Shown here in pieces: positions 17,661 to 27,463 of a stretch of 64,000 nt of DNA (position 1 is its first letter; the number at the start of each line of letters is the position of its first letter). Source of the stretch: Treponema sp. (GTDB taxonomy: Bacteria > Spirochaetota > Spirochaetia > Treponematales > Treponemataceae). The notes under the pieces were generated by a model. That model made no database searches. It saw only the letters and a list, made by a program, of their open reading frames with translations, and was not told the DNA's origin. Location of the stretch: the NCBI GenBank assembly GCA_022510925.1, contig JAFLSO010000002.1:1-64000 (forward strand). The letters run 5' to 3'. The position numbers and the translations under genes are program-made.

Positions 17661-17692
17661 GGCATGATTCTAGCGCAAACGCAGGTCTTTTT

Positions 17693-18058
17693 CTACACGC
17701 CCATGGAAAGGAACGTGATTACGCGCAGTATCACCGTGACCGCCGCCGACAGCACCAGGCACAGTATGTACGCCGCCAGGAAGAGCAGGTACCTGGTCTT
17801 GTGATTCAGCAAAGACAGCGCTACGCTCTCAACGAGCCCCGCCAGAGAGATAAGCGAAAGCAGTATGGAGAATAAAGTGCACACGAACAGGATGAAATTC
17901 TGCGTGCTGTCCAGAAAATTCTGCCTGTTCCCGCTGACATAGAACAGCAGGAAGAACACCAGTGAGAACGCCAGGAACAGCGTGGACCGCCACGTGATGG
18001 CGAAAAGAAGCGGATGGGAGAGCTTTTTTCCTAAATCCTTGAGTTTCTTGTTTTTCAT
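17693..18058 (-). CDS. Small membrane protein of unknown function
   Basis: The start ATG at 18058 (MKNKKLKDLG) gives 121 residues; the longer open frame upstream runs antisense through the next gene and is spurious. The basic N-terminus is followed by three to four hydrophobic segments: ITWRSTLFLAFSLVFFLLFY, LFVCTLFSILLSLISLAGLVE, and YLLFLAAYILCLVLSAAVTV with a final short one. I do not recognise a family. It is divergent from the SPFH-like gene (69-base gap) and upstream of the CCA enzyme. Confidence 0.65.
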   Translation of the reverse strand: MKNKKLKDLGKKLSHPLLFAITWRSTLFLAFSLVFFLLFYVSGNRQNFLDSTQNFILFVCTLFSILLSLISLAGLVESVALSLLNHKTRYLLFLAAYILCLVLSAAVTVILRVITFLSMGV

Positions 18059-18065
18059 CTTGCAC

Positions 18066-18094
18066 TTGTTTCCGACGCCCTTACGGAGTATACT
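18066..18094 (+). promoter_or_regulatory. Promoter of the SPFH-like gene
   Basis: TTGTTT (18066-18071), 17 bases, TATACT (18089-18094), 33 bases before the start codon. Confidence 0.6.
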
Positions 18095-18127
18095 ATATGC
18101 AGGATAAAAAATCGATAGGGGAGCTAA

Positions 18128-18967
18128 ATGAAAAAAGGCAGTTTTTTTGCTAGTACCATAATACTTCTGGTTTTGGGCGCGGCAGTTTTTTTCATAGGCT
18201 GGGTTCAGTTCTTCGTGAAGCCGGGATACTGCGGGGTAATGACATCCAAGACCAGCGGCATATATCCAAAACCCATAGTAAGCGGGGAATTCACATGGAG
18301 GTGGGAGAGGCTCCTGCCCACTAACACGGAGCTTAGGGTTTTCTCGCTGGCGCCCTACAAGAGCAGGCAGTCGGTGTCGGGCGCGCTTCCGTCCGCTGAG
18401 CTTTATGCCGCCATGCTCTCGCCCAAGCCTGATTTCTCTTACCGCGCGGACATGAGCGTGACCATTCAGCTTACCCCGGGGGCCCTTGTGGAGGCCGTCC
18501 GCTCTAATGACTTCAAGGAGCAGGTGGAGCTGGACGCCTGGCTTGAGAACAAGGTGAGGCTCGCCGCGCAGAACGTTACCACGTACCTTATGCGCTCCTC
18601 CTCCGAGCAGGAAATTCCGGTGGACATAAAGGCACTGAGCGCCGAAAGCCTTAAGGAGATCTCCCTCGCAGGCGGGCAGGAATTCAACGGCGTGGACATA
18701 ATTTTCGTGGAGCTGCACTCGGCCAAGGTCCCGGACTACAGCCTCTACGAGTCCGCGAGGTCATCTTATAGGAGGTTCCAGGAGCGCGTGGACTCCGCTC
18801 TGGCAGACAAGGCCCGGGAGCAGGCGAATTTCATAGCGGAGGAGGAGAGGACTCTGAAGCAGCTTGATAAATTCGGCGAGCTTCTGCAGCGCTATCCTCA
18901 GCTGGAGGAGCTTTCAAAATCAGGGAACATAACGGAAGTCATAAACGCGCTGCGCTCATTACGGTAG
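18128..18967 (+). CDS. SPFH/prohibitin-like membrane-anchored protein
   Basis: The 279-residue protein has one N-terminal membrane helix (STIILLVLGAAVFFIGWVQFF) followed by FVKPGYCGVMTSKTSGIYPKPIVSGEFTWRWERLLPT, the usual SPFH order of a pore-distal Gly-Val strand, a KTSG turn and a W-R-W segment. The C-terminal third is charged and helical (FQERVDSALADKAREQANFIAEEERTLKQL in part), a likely coiled coil as in stomatins. SPFH proteins scaffold membrane patches and regulate proteases. Similarity is at the level of domain architecture only. The next gene starts 15 bases later. Confidence 0.55.
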   Translation: MKKGSFFASTIILLVLGAAVFFIGWVQFFVKPGYCGVMTSKTSGIYPKPIVSGEFTWRWERLLPTNTELRVFSLAPYKSRQSVSGALPSAELYAAMLSPKPDFSYRADMSVTIQLTPGALVEAVRSNDFKEQVELDAWLENKVRLAAQNVTTYLMRSSSEQEIPVDIKALSAESLKEISLAGGQEFNGVDIIFVELHSAKVPDYSLYESARSSYRRFQERVDSALADKAREQANFIAEEERTLKQLDKFGELLQRYPQLEELSKSGNITEVINALRSLR

Positions 18968-18982
18968 CCAAGGACATAGAAT

Positions 18983-19369
18983 ATGAATGACGAACGACTT
19001 TACTGCATACGCGGTGCCACCTGCGCGGAGAACACCGCGGAGTCCATATCAAGGAACGTGGGGGAGCTGTGCCGCTCATTGTTCGAGAGGAATTCCCTGC
19101 GCTCAGAGAATCTGGTGAGCATACAGTTTTCCGTGACGCCAGACCTGGACGCGCTGAATCCCGCCACCGCGCTCAGGAACTGCGACACAGGTCTGGACAC
19201 GTCGCGCACGGCGCTTTTCTGCTCCGCTGAGCCCTGCGTAAAGAACATGCTTCCGCGTGCGGTGCGCGTCATGATAAGCGCCTACATGCCGCGCGGATTC
19301 TCCCCGGAGGCGGTTTACATTAACGGCGCGCAGGTGCTGAGACCTGACCTGTCCGGGAATCCGTCATGA
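18983..19369 (+). CDS. aroH: Chorismate mutase, AroH type
   Basis: AroH converts chorismate to prephenate on the way to Phe and Tyr. The 128-residue length is the family norm. The opening LYCIRGATCAENTAESI is the trimeric AroH start with its catalytic Arg, followed by NSLRSENLVSIQFSVTPDLDALNPATALR (in part) where the active-site Arg sits, and RAVRVMISAY near the end. It sits between the SPFH-like gene and glgA and overlaps glgA by four bases (ATGA), which suggests translational coupling though the pathways are unrelated. Confidence 0.88.
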   Translation: MNDERLYCIRGATCAENTAESISRNVGELCRSLFERNSLRSENLVSIQFSVTPDLDALNPATALRNCDTGLDTSRTALFCSAEPCVKNMLPRAVRVMISAYMPRGFSPEAVYINGAQVLRPDLSGNPS

Positions 19370-21003
19370 CCGTGTGGCTTGTCTCCAGGGAGTACGCGGG
19401 CATAGCCGAGGCGGGCGGAGTTAAGAACGTGTCGGCCGCGCTCTCGGAGTCCCTTGTAAAGATGGGACATAAAGTTGTGCTCTTCATTCCTCTTTACGCC
19501 TGCACCAGCATGGATGACATAAATTCTTTCTCGTGCATGTGGCACAGGCCGGTAAGGGTCACTGTGGAGGGAAAGAAGCGCACCGTCACATTCGGCCACG
19601 GAAGCATCAGGGGAGTGGAGATAGTATTTGTCTGCCACAAGTCCTTCTCCGAGAAGCACGGTGTCTACACGTACACAAAAGAAGAGGAGGCAGAGAACCC
19701 CGGGCATAAGAAAGGGAGCGGCCATGAGGACTGCCTCATACTGAACACGCTTTTCCAGAAATCCGTCATAGCGTACAGCGAGACCTGTTCTGCGCATGAG
19801 TCCCCCGACATCATACACAGCCAGGATGCCACCGCCGCCATGATTCCTGTTTTCGTAAGGGATTTCTCAGGGAGGAGCGCTTTTGCCGCGGATTTTTTCT
19901 CACGGACAAAATGCGTTGTCACCATACATAACGCCGGTCCGGGCTATCACCACGAGTACCCGGATCTGGGCGAGGCATGCCGCATAACCGGCGTGAGCGC
20001 GGAGCTTCTTTCCCCCGGGCTGAGCGGAGCCTGCGTGGAGCCGTTCCTTCTTGCGATAGCGCACGGCGCGACTGTAACCACGGTCTCACCGCAGTATGCG
20101 GAGGAAATCTCTGACGGCACGGTGGAGACAGCGGGGCTCAGCGAGGCGTTCAGGAGGCTCGGAGTAAGGATACTGGGAATAACGAACGGCGTGGACCTGG
20201 AGCGCTACGACCCGCGCGACACCACGGTCAGCCTTCTTCCCGCAAGCTACGACACGGCCCATAAGGATCTTCTCGGAAAGTATGAGTGCCGTGGAATTTT
20301 CCTGCACACATATGCCAGCCGGAACAGGACGGTCCGCGAGCTGGAGCCGCCAGAGCAGGGCAGCGTGGAGCGCTACGGCTACTTGATGCCGCTCACCCCT
20401 GATGAGATTTCCGCCCACAAGGGAAGCTCCAATCCCATAGAGCCTGTGTACATAGCGTACCACGGGCGCGTGGTGCAGCAGAAAGGCATAGATGTGCTTT
20501 CGGAGGGCGCCGGCATGCTGCTGGAGAAGAATCTTCCCGTCCGCTTCATTTTCATAGGCCAGGGCCAGCCAGAGCTTGAGAGAAAATTCATGGACCTCAC
20601 GGAAAAGTACGCCGGTAAGTGCGTGTTTTTCAGGGGATATGACAAGATGCTCTCACGCCTGTGCATAGCGTCCGCTGATTTCGCCGTCTTTCCCAGCAAC
20701 TTCGAGCCGTGCGGTCTGGAGGACTTCATCGCGCAGATTTACGGAACGCTTCCTGTGGCGCACGCCACCGGAGGCCTGTGCAAGATAGTGGATGACGAGA
20801 CCGGCTTCCTTTACCGCCCGAACACTCCTGAGAAACTTTACGAGACACTGTACTCGCTGGTCAAGATACGCGTGGGGGCAGGCGCCAACATTTTCTCCAA
20901 CATGATATCATACGCGGCGCGGTATGTCTGGGAAAACTACAACTGGGGCAACGTGGCCAAAAAATATGTGGAATTGTACCAGAATTTGCTGGATTGCCCT
21001 TGA
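19366..21003 (+). CDS. glgA: Glycogen synthase (GT5), divergent
   Basis: GlgA extends alpha-1,4-glucan from ADP-glucose. The 545-residue protein starts VWLVSREYAGIAEAGGVKNVS, where most bacterial enzymes have KxGGLxDV; here it reads EAGGVKNV. The acceptor domain is followed by the second Rossmann domain with YHGRVVQQKGIDVL, FIFIGQGQPELE and PSNFEPCGLEDFIAQIYG. The usual C-terminal TGGL motif is present but without the preceding Arg residues (AHATGGLCKIV). These changes could be lineage drift or a changed donor. A GH57-like gene at 60830-62776 is the only other alpha-glucan gene seen. tRNA promoter elements start within its stop codon. Confidence 0.85.
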   Translation: MTVWLVSREYAGIAEAGGVKNVSAALSESLVKMGHKVVLFIPLYACTSMDDINSFSCMWHRPVRVTVEGKKRTVTFGHGSIRGVEIVFVCHKSFSEKHGVYTYTKEEEAENPGHKKGSGHEDCLILNTLFQKSVIAYSETCSAHESPDIIHSQDATAAMIPVFVRDFSGRSAFAADFFSRTKCVVTIHNAGPGYHHEYPDLGEACRITGVSAELLSPGLSGACVEPFLLAIAHGATVTTVSPQYAEEISDGTVETAGLSEAFRRLGVRILGITNGVDLERYDPRDTTVSLLPASYDTAHKDLLGKYECRGIFLHTYASRNRTVRELEPPEQGSVERYGYLMPLTPDEISAHKGSSNPIEPVYIAYHGRVVQQKGIDVLSEGAGMLLEKNLPVRFIFIGQGQPELERKFMDLTEKYAGKCVFFRGYDKMLSRLCIASADFAVFPSNFEPCGLEDFIAQIYGTLPVAHATGGLCKIVDDETGFLYRPNTPEKLYETLYSLVKIRVGAGANIFSNMISYAARYVWENYNWGNVAKKYVELYQNLLDCP

Positions 21004-21028
21004 CAGTTTCAGGGAATAGGGATATAGT
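21000..21028 (+). promoter_or_regulatory. Promoter of the tRNA-Thr/tRNA-Tyr unit
   Basis: TTGACA (21000-21005) overlaps the glgA stop codon; 17 bases later TATAGT (21023-21028), ending 12 bases before tRNA-Thr. Confidence 0.75.
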
Positions 21029-21040
21029 CTTTCACATCAT

Positions 21041-21113
21041 GCCGCTATAGCTCAGTTGGTAGAGCACGTGATTTGTAATCTCGGGGTCCAAGGTTCGAGT
21101 CCCTGTGGCGGCT
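21041..21113 (+). tRNA. tRNA-Thr (anticodon TGT)
   Basis: Acceptor GCCGCTA pairs with TGGCGGC, discriminator T; the D arm contains AGCTCAGTTGGTAGAGC and the anticodon loop TTTGTAA gives TGT. No encoded CCA. Confidence 0.95.
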
Positions 21114-21130
21114 GGTTCTCTTACGAGAAA

Positions 21131-21212
21131 GGGGAGTTTCCCGAGTGGTCAAAGGGGGCAGACTGTAAATCTGTTGGCTCGTCCTTCGTAGGTCCGAATC
21201 CTACACTCCCCA
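21131..21212 (+). tRNA. tRNA-Tyr (anticodon GTA)
   Basis: Acceptor GGGGAGT pairs with ACTCCCC, discriminator A; anticodon loop CTGTAAA gives GTA. At 82 bases it has the long variable arm of bacterial class II tRNA-Tyr. It follows tRNA-Thr by 17 bases. Confidence 0.95.
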
Positions 21213-21217
21213 TAATG

Positions 21218-21243
21218 CCGGTTCCTGCGAGCCGGTTTTTTTA
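21218..21243 (+). terminator. Terminator of the tRNA-Thr/tRNA-Tyr unit
   Basis: CCGGTT and AGCCGG form a six-pair stem (one G-T) followed by a run of seven T. Confidence 0.75.
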
Positions 21244-21294
21244 TGCCCTTGAAGCGGGCGCATATCTGCGTTAGAATAAAGCTAGGAAAAAACA

Positions 21295-22239
21295 GTGAAC
21301 ATTCGCTTTTGGGGCGTAAGAGGCTCGGTCCCCACGCCGCTTACATCTGAGCAGGTGCAGGCAAAAATAGCAGCAGCGGTCTCTCGTATCTCGCCGGAGG
21401 ACTTGGAAAGCGAGGACTCAAGGATGCGTTTCCTGGCGTCATTGCCCCCGTGGATTTACGGCACTGTGGGAGGCAACACATCCTGCATAGAGCTTAAGTC
21501 CGAAACCGGCGCAGAATTCATACTGGACGCGGGAACAGGGCTCAGGGCCCTGTCAAAGCACGGCGCTCCCCCTGACAGCAGGCACTATCATCTTTTTTTC
21601 TCGCACTTCCACTGGGATCATATACAAGGGCTTCCGTTCTTTGAGCAGGCATTCGACCCTCGCACGCGCATAGATGTGTACTCTGCGTTCCCTGCGGCGG
21701 AGCGCATACTCAGTGAGCAGAGCAGGTGCCCTTATTTTCCCAAAAGCGGCTCATGGGAGGCCGTAAGGAATCAGTTCCATTTCCATCTGGTAAAGGCGGA
21801 CGAGCCTTTCTTCGTGAGCGGAATCAGGGTGGAGTGCCATAAGATGCGGCATCCGGGAAACAGCTACTCCTGGTCATTCACGGAGAACGGGAAAAAATTC
21901 ATATATTCCACTGACGTGGAGCTGCAGCAGAAGGATTATGACAGGACCCTGGCGGCGAACCGTTTTTTTGAGAACGCGGACATACTTGTCCTGGACAGCC
22001 AGTACACCGTGGAGGAGGGTCTTCTGAAAGAGAACTGGGGGCACAGCACTTTCTGCTACGCCATAGATTTTGCCGAGACATGGAACGTGAGGAGAATGTA
22101 TCTGTTCCATCAGGAGCCTGCTTACGATGACCGTAAGCTTTACCACATACTGCGCTCAGGAAAGGCATACGAGGATTACAATTCAAGATGCGGCGTGGAG
22201 CTGTATCTGGCGCAGGAGGGAGAGGAAATAACGCTTTGA
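21295..22239 (+). CDS. MBL-fold metallo-hydrolase
   Basis: The 314-residue protein begins at GTG 21295 (MNIRFWGVRGSVPTP) with TAGGAAAA upstream. It contains the metal site HFHWDHIQG, plus GGNTSC near residue 60, GTGLRAL, and later HPGNSYSW and YSTDVE, characteristic of a subfamily of cyclic-phosphodiesterase or nuclease-like beta-lactamase folds. Many bacterial members starting with RFWGVRGSxP remain uncharacterised. Expected to be cytoplasmic; no signal peptide. mltG starts at its stop codon, and dnaG and rpoD follow, so it may head that operon. The substrate cannot be deduced. Confidence 0.85.
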   Translation: MNIRFWGVRGSVPTPLTSEQVQAKIAAAVSRISPEDLESEDSRMRFLASLPPWIYGTVGGNTSCIELKSETGAEFILDAGTGLRALSKHGAPPDSRHYHLFFSHFHWDHIQGLPFFEQAFDPRTRIDVYSAFPAAERILSEQSRCPYFPKSGSWEAVRNQFHFHLVKADEPFFVSGIRVECHKMRHPGNSYSWSFTENGKKFIYSTDVELQQKDYDRTLAANRFFENADILVLDSQYTVEEGLLKENWGHSTFCYAIDFAETWNVRRMYLFHQEPAYDDRKLYHILRSGKAYEDYNSRCGVELYLAQEGEEITL

Positions 22240-23321
22240 ACAAGAGAAAAAACAGGCATGACCCCAAGAAAGTCCCGGGACCGCTGCATGCCGCGGTATG
22301 GGCGGCGGCAGTCATTGCGGTGCTGATCGTTTGCGCGCTGGGCGCATGGTCTGCGCTCACAGGTCCTGTCACCCGTGACCCCGGCAAGGAGCGCTCGGTA
22401 AGGATAGAGGTTCCTCATGGCATGTCCGTGCGGCAGGTGGGCGCCATGCTGAGCGAGCAGAATCTCATACGCTCGCAGAAGCTGTTCTATTACGCCGCGA
22501 GGCTAAGCCTGTATGACAGAAAGAGGCCGTTCAAGCTTAAGAGCGGTGTCTATACGGTAAGAAGCTCCATGGGCCTGAAGGAGATATACATGCTGCTGCA
22601 GTCCGGCGAGCAGGAGTACATAACGCTCTCCCTGCCCGAGGGCCTCACCATAGGGAAGATTGCGCGTGCCCTTGAGAATCTGGGGATCTGCGGCGCGGAT
22701 GAATTCAGGGAGGCATGCGGGGACAGTGAGCTGCTCAGGGAGTATTCCGTTCCCGCGGCAAGCTTCGAGGGCTACCTTTTCCCCGACACGTATTTTCTTA
22801 TACCGGGCATGGGCGGAACAAAGGTTGTGCGCGCCCTGGCGGATAATTTTTTCAGGCGGCTTGGCTCCATTCCGGGCGCGGAGAGCCTTTCCCCCGAGGA
22901 GCTTCATGAGAGAATCATCCTCGCCTCGGTGGTGGAGCGTGAGTACCGCGCCGAGGACGAGGCACCTGTGATAGCGAGCGTGTTCGTGAACAGGCTTAAG
23001 CACAACATAGGCCTTTACTCGTGCGCCACCATAGAGTACATAATCACGGAGATTCAGGGTAGGCCGCATCCCGAGCGCATAACTTACGATGACCTAAGGA
23101 TAGACAGCCCCTACAACACCTACAAGTGGGCGGGGCTTCCTCCCGGACCCATATCAAATCCGGGCATGATTGCCCTCAGGGCCGCGCTGTATCCTGCGGA
23201 GACTGACTTCTACTTTTTCGTCCTGACCGACCCTGCCTCAGGGAGACACACTTTCTCCAGGAACTTTGACCAGCACAAGGCCGCGGAGAATCTTAATTAC
23301 GTGACAAAGAAGGCCCCGTAG
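22236..23321 (+). CDS. mltG: Endolytic murein transglycosylase
   Basis: MltG cuts nascent glycan strands at the membrane and sets their length. I take TTG 22236 (361 residues), which overlaps the preceding TGA stop; the frame is open upstream but inside the previous gene. A basic start is followed by one membrane helix (AVWAAAVIAVLIVCALGAWSAL in part), a LysM-like domain (VPHGMSVRQVGAMLSEQNLI), and the YceG catalytic core with FEGYLFPDTY, ILASVVEREYRAEDEAPVIASVFVNRL (catalytic Glu), and YNTYKWAGLPPGPISNPG. One base separates it from dnaG. Confidence 0.93.
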   Translation: MNKRKNRHDPKKVPGPLHAAVWAAAVIAVLIVCALGAWSALTGPVTRDPGKERSVRIEVPHGMSVRQVGAMLSEQNLIRSQKLFYYAARLSLYDRKRPFKLKSGVYTVRSSMGLKEIYMLLQSGEQEYITLSLPEGLTIGKIARALENLGICGADEFREACGDSELLREYSVPAASFEGYLFPDTYFLIPGMGGTKVVRALADNFFRRLGSIPGAESLSPEELHERIILASVVEREYRAEDEAPVIASVFVNRLKHNIGLYSCATIEYIITEIQGRPHPERITYDDLRIDSPYNTYKWAGLPPGPISNPGMIALRAALYPAETDFYFFVLTDPASGRHTFSRNFDQHKAAENLNYVTKKAP

Positions 23322-23322
23322 G

Positions 23323-25146
23323 ATGGCAGGCTTCATATCGCAGGAATCCATAGACGAGGTCTCGGCAAGGACGGACATAGTGCGCCTGATAGGCGAGTAT
23401 GTGCCGCTCACGCAGCGCGGAAACGACTGGTGGGGATGCTGTCCGTTCCATAATGAGAAAACGCCGTCGTTCACTGTCTCCCCGGAGAAAAAGTTCTATT
23501 ACTGCTTCGGCTGCCATGCGGGCGGCACCGCCTTTAACTTCATTATGAGCATGGAGAAGGTAAGCTATCCCGAGTCCGTGGAGTTCCTGGCCAAGCGTGC
23601 CGGAGTGCAGCTGAGCTACACCGGCTCAGGCTCCACGGAGCGGCGGGAGGATCCCCTTGCCGGTAAGAAGAAAGAGTACATGGAGCTGTACAGCCGTGTG
23701 GCGGGAAGCTTTCACTACATGCTCATGGAGACGGAGGCGGGAAAATTCGCCCTGGACTACATAACAGGCCGCGGAATCTCCCGCGATACGATTGAGAAAT
23801 TCAAACTTGGCTATTCCCCGCAGGACAGAAAGTGGCTCCATAAATTCCTCTCACAGAAAAACTACAGCGCTGAATTCCTTGCGGGCTCAGGGCTTTTCAG
23901 CAAAAAATACCCGGAGACGGCGTTCTTCAGCGACAGGCTCATGTTCCCCATCTTTGACCGCAAGGGCGAGGTGGTTGCCATGGGAGGCAGGTTCCTGCGC
24001 GGCGACAAAGACAAGAGTCCCAAATACCTTAACTCCGGCGACCTGATGTGGTACAAGAAAGGCTCCACGCTTTACGCGTTTAACTTTGCGCGGGAAAGCA
24101 TACGGCGCGAGAGGCGCGTCATATTCTGCGAGGGCTACATGGACTGCATAGCATATCACCAGAGCGGTATAACATGGGCGGTGGCGCCCCTGGGAACGGC
24201 GCTCACAGATGAGCAGATAAAGCTTGTGAGGCCTTTCGTGGACACCGTGTACCTCTCGTTCGACTCTGACGGCGCCGGGCAGCAGGCCACAAAGCGCGCC
24301 ATACTCATGTGCCGCCGCCAGGACATATCGGTCCGCGTCATACGCCTGCACGGGGCCAAGGACCCCGCAGAAATTATGCTGAATTTTGGGGCGGAGATAT
24401 TGACACGAGAGGTGAATTGTGCTACACTAGATAACGATTATCTGCTGTCTAAACTGCTCGAAGTGTATCCTAAAGACACCCCTGAAGGCAAATCCAAAGC
24501 ATCTCTGGCGTTCTTTACGTACATAGACGCGCTGCAGTCCGACGTGCAGAAAAATGCTTGCCTGGACCAGCTGTGCCAGGCATACAACATAGATCCGGAG
24601 GCCGCCAGAAAAGATTTTTCCAACCGAGCCAGGCTCACGCAATCCGTTTCCAGAACAGTCCGACCGCAGAACCAGGAGAATGCGCCTGAGGCATTCAGAC
24701 CGACAGCGGAGCTGAGAGCCGTCTTAACGGCTGTGACTGACGATGTCAGGCTGTTCGATGACATGCGGAGCCAGATCTCAGTGGAAGACCTGACCGACCC
24801 CCAGGCAAAAAAAATGTTCACCATTATGGAAGACTGTGCGGAGAGCGGCACGTTTTCCGTGAGCAGCATACTTAACCGCGCCGGAAGCGACACTTTGCGT
24901 GGCATCATAATCCAGAATGCCACCGAATATTCCAATCATTTGGAGGAGTCGGTGAGGGACAGCATCCTGCTCATAAAGCGCAACTCCCTGGAAAGAAAGC
25001 GGGCCTCTCTGGTCGAGAGAATCCGCGCCTTGGAGCACAGCGCTTTGCCGGAAGACAGGCAGCTAGCATCGCAGCTTCTTATGGAGAAGATGAGCGTAGA
25101 CCGGCAGATAGGCTCTGCTAAAAGGAAAAGTAATGGCGCAGACTAA
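23323..25146 (+). CDS. dnaG: DNA primase
   Basis: DnaG makes RNA primers at the replication fork. The 607-residue protein has the CHC2 zinc finger with [12 protein letters not shown] and [10 protein letters not shown] near residues 39-66, the core domain around residues 120-250, and the Toprim motif [17 protein letters not shown] with acidic residues in [13 protein letters not shown]. The C-terminal third (from about residue 430) is the helicase-binding part and is divergent, as usual. ATG 23323 is one base after the mltG stop; its end overlaps the rpoD start by 14 bases. From around 24400 the codon use becomes more AT-rich, where an internal promoter is seen. Confidence 0.95.
   Translation: MAGFISQESIDEVSARTDIVRLIGEYVPLTQRGNDWWGCCPFHNEKTPSFTVSPEKKFYYCFGCHAGGTAFNFIMSMEKVSYPESVEFLAKRAGVQLSYTGSGSTERREDPLAGKKKEYMELYSRVAGSFHYMLMETEAGKFALDYITGRGISRDTIEKFKLGYSPQDRKWLHKFLSQKNYSAEFLAGSGLFSKKYPETAFFSDRLMFPIFDRKGEVVAMGGRFLRGDKDKSPKYLNSGDLMWYKKGSTLYAFNFARESIRRERRVIFCEGYMDCIAYHQSGITWAVAPLGTALTDEQIKLVRPFVDTVYLSFDSDGAGQQATKRAILMCRRQDISVRVIRLHGAKDPAEIMLNFGAEILTREVNCATLDNDYLLSKLLEVYPKDTPEGKSKASLAFFTYIDALQSDVQKNACLDQLCQAYNIDPEAARKDFSNRARLTQSVSRTVRPQNQENAPEAFRPTAELRAVLTAVTDDVRLFDDMRSQISVEDLTDPQAKKMFTIMEDCAESGTFSVSSILNRAGSDTLRGIIIQNATEYSNHLEESVRDSILLIKRNSLERKRASLVERIRALEHSALPEDRQLASQLLMEKMSVDRQIGSAKRKSNGAD
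24400..24428 (+). promoter_or_regulatory. Candidate promoter inside dnaG, upstream of rpoD
   Basis: TTGACA (24400-24405), 17-base spacer, TACACT (24423-24428). It lies about 700 bases before rpoD and would give rpoD independent transcription, as dnaG-internal promoters do in E. coli. Confidence 0.55.
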
Positions 25147-27436
25147 AAAGGCTCCCTCTAAAAAAGCCGCAGGCACGGCAAAAGATACTGTAAAAAAGAC
25201 GGCTAAGGCCGCATCATCCAAAAAGACCGCGGAGAAGACTAAAGCCACGGCGGCAAAAAAAACGGCGGCCAAAACCGCGCAGACCAAGGCGTCAGCGTCA
25301 AAGGCAGCCAAACCCAAAGCCGCGGCAAAACCGGCAAAAACCGCCGCTTCCAAACCGGCGCCCGCCAAGGCATCCGCAAAATCCGCCAAGCCTGCGGCAA
25401 AGACCGCATCCAAGCCGTCCAGACAGCAGGAGAAACCCGCCGCAAAGACCGCGCGTAAGTCAGACAAGGACAAGGTCTCTAAATCCTCCAGAACGCAGAA
25501 ATCCGTGAAGGAGAGTAAGCCCGCCAAATCAAGTGGAAAGACTGAGAAATCCGTGAAACAGGCCCGGCATGATGCCGCCGCGCAGGAAACACCCAGGGAA
25601 ACGGCAGCCGTGAGCGACGACCTTGTGCTTGACGCCGACCTTTCCTCCGAGACAGAGGTGTCCGATCCCCTCATACAGAAACTTCTGGATTACGCCCAGA
25701 CCAAGCAGGTTGTGTCCTGGGACGAGATAACCGAGATTCTGACGCCTGATTTCGTGAATTCCCCCAAAATGGAGGATGTCCTGCAGCTCCTTACCAAGAA
25801 CAACATCCAGGTCATGGAGGAGGACGCCTCCATGATGGACGACGAGGATGAGGGCGACATGGACGATGTGGATGCCGAGGACGGTGAGAGCGGCATAAAC
25901 GAAGCCACTAAAGTCGATGACCTGGGAAAGCACCGCCTCATGGCAGGTGACAAGGACTCAAGCATAGACGACCCCATACGCCTCTACCTGCGCGAGATAG
26001 GCAAGGAGAACCTTCTTACCGCGGAGCAGGAGGTGGAGCTGTCAAAGCGCATGGAGGACGGCCAGAACATCATAAAGAACGTCATAAAGAGCGCCGGCAT
26101 GATGATTCCTGAATTCTACGCCGTGGCCCACAAGGCGTTCACGCGCATAGATCTGCACGAGCAGGGCAAAACTCGCAAGGAGATAAACGAGGACATGGCG
26201 GAAAAACGTCGCCTTAAGACGTGCTACAGCGAGCACCTTAAGCCCGTCCTGCCCGAGATGAAGCAGTACATGGCGCTCAAGAAGCAGCTGAACGAAAGCG
26301 ACCAGACCCTTGCCATTTTCCAGAACGAGCATCTGGTGGCCCTGCGCGCCAAAATTCTTCCCAGCCTTCAGCAGATAGACATACAGACTGAGGAGATAGA
26401 GAAGTTCAGCAACAAATTCATGGAGGCCTCCCGCAAGATAGACGAGTACAGGCTCAGGCAGGAGAAGCGCATGAAAAAACTGCGCATATCTGACGCCGCG
26501 GGCCTCCGCTCCATAGGACGCCGCCTTGCCATCCACACCGAATGCGTAAAGCTGGAGAAAGAGCTGGGCATGACGGCGGACGAGATCCGCGCGGACTACA
26601 CGGACATACAGAAAATAGACCGTAAGCTGCGGGATCTGGAGTATGACTTCGAGAACTCCGTGGACGAGATTCTGGCCATGAAAAAGGAGATAGAGCGCGG
26701 AAGGGTCATGGTGGAGCGCGCCAAGAACCGCCTCATAAACGCCAACCTGCGCCTTGTCGTCTCCATAGCGAAAAAATACACGAACCGCGGCCTGCAGCTT
26801 TTCGACCTGATTCAGGAAGGCAACATAGGCCTCATAAAGGCGGTGGAGAAATTCGAGTACCGCAAGGGATATAAATTCTCCACCTACGCCACATGGTGGA
26901 TACGGCAGGCCATAACCCGCTCCATCTCTGACCAGGCGCGGACCATACGCGTGCCCGTGCACATGATTGAGCAGATAAACAAAGTGGTGCGCGAGAGCCG
27001 GCAGCTGGTTCAGAAACTGGGACGCGAGCCCACCGACGAGGAGATTGCGGCCCAGCTCTCATGGCCGGTAAGCCGGGTCAAGCAGGTTAAGAACGTGGCC
27101 CGCGAGCCCATATCGCTTGAGACCCCCATAGGCGAGGAAGAGGACAGCTCTCTGGGCGATTTCATCGAGGACAAGGAGGTCGAGAATCCCGCGAACCAGA
27201 CCGCCTACACCCTGCTTCAGGAGCAGTTGCGCACGGTGCTCAGCACGCTTCCTCCCAGGGAGCAGGAGGTCCTCAAGATGCGCTTTGGCCTGGAGGGCGG
27301 ATACTCGCTCACGCTGGAGGAGGTGGGGCTCTACTTTAACGTGACGCGCGAGCGCATACGCCAGATAGAGGCCAAGGCGCTCCGCCGTCTGCGCCATCCC
27401 CGCCGCGCCGCAGGTCTGCGCGACTACATCGAATAG
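25133..27436 (+). CDS. rpoD: Primary sigma factor RpoD with long Lys/Ala-rich N-terminal extension
   Basis: Sigma-70 directs RNA polymerase to housekeeping promoters. The 767-residue protein has the full core: region 1.1 ([15 protein letters not shown] to [16 protein letters not shown]), region 1.2 ([12 protein letters not shown]), a non-conserved region, region 2 ([16 protein letters not shown] and AIRTWW-type [13 protein letters not shown]), region 3, and region 4 ([16 protein letters not shown]). Ahead of region 1.1 are about 165 extra residues, nearly half Lys and Ala with Pro, Ser and Thr, in repeats such as [21 protein letters not shown], like histone H1 tails. No internal ATG occurs there and AAGGA lies just before 25133, supporting this start; a GTG at 25608 is an alternative. 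It overlaps dnaG by 14 bases. Confidence 0.95.
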   Translation: MAQTKKAPSKKAAGTAKDTVKKTAKAASSKKTAEKTKATAAKKTAAKTAQTKASASKAAKPKAAAKPAKTAASKPAPAKASAKSAKPAAKTASKPSRQQEKPAAKTARKSDKDKVSKSSRTQKSVKESKPAKSSGKTEKSVKQARHDAAAQETPRETAAVSDDLVLDADLSSETEVSDPLIQKLLDYAQTKQVVSWDEITEILTPDFVNSPKMEDVLQLLTKNNIQVMEEDASMMDDEDEGDMDDVDAEDGESGINEATKVDDLGKHRLMAGDKDSSIDDPIRLYLREIGKENLLTAEQEVELSKRMEDGQNIIKNVIKSAGMMIPEFYAVAHKAFTRIDLHEQGKTRKEINEDMAEKRRLKTCYSEHLKPVLPEMKQYMALKKQLNESDQTLAIFQNEHLVALRAKILPSLQQIDIQTEEIEKFSNKFMEASRKIDEYRLRQEKRMKKLRISDAAGLRSIGRRLAIHTECVKLEKELGMTADEIRADYTDIQKIDRKLRDLEYDFENSVDEILAMKKEIERGRVMVERAKNRLINANLRLVVSIAKKYTNRGLQLFDLIQEGNIGLIKAVEKFEYRKGYKFSTYATWWIRQAITRSISDQARTIRVPVHMIEQINKVVRESRQLVQKLGREPTDEEIAAQLSWPVSRVKQVKNVAREPISLETPIGEEEDSSLGDFIEDKEVENPANQTAYTLLQEQLRTVLSTLPPREQEVLKMRFGLEGGYSLTLEEVGLYFNVTRERIRQIEAKALRRLRHPRRAAGLRDYIE

Positions 27437-27463
27437 TCATGTGGCGGCTCTCAGTGCCGTCAC

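Noticed and set aside
17693..18718. 341-residue minus-strand open frame
   Set aside because: Only the last 121 codons look like protein; the rest is antisense to the SPFH-like gene with no ribosome-binding site.
26042..26962. 306-residue antisense frame in rpoD
   Set aside because: Long shadow frames are common opposite GC-rich genes; no start signal or known domain.
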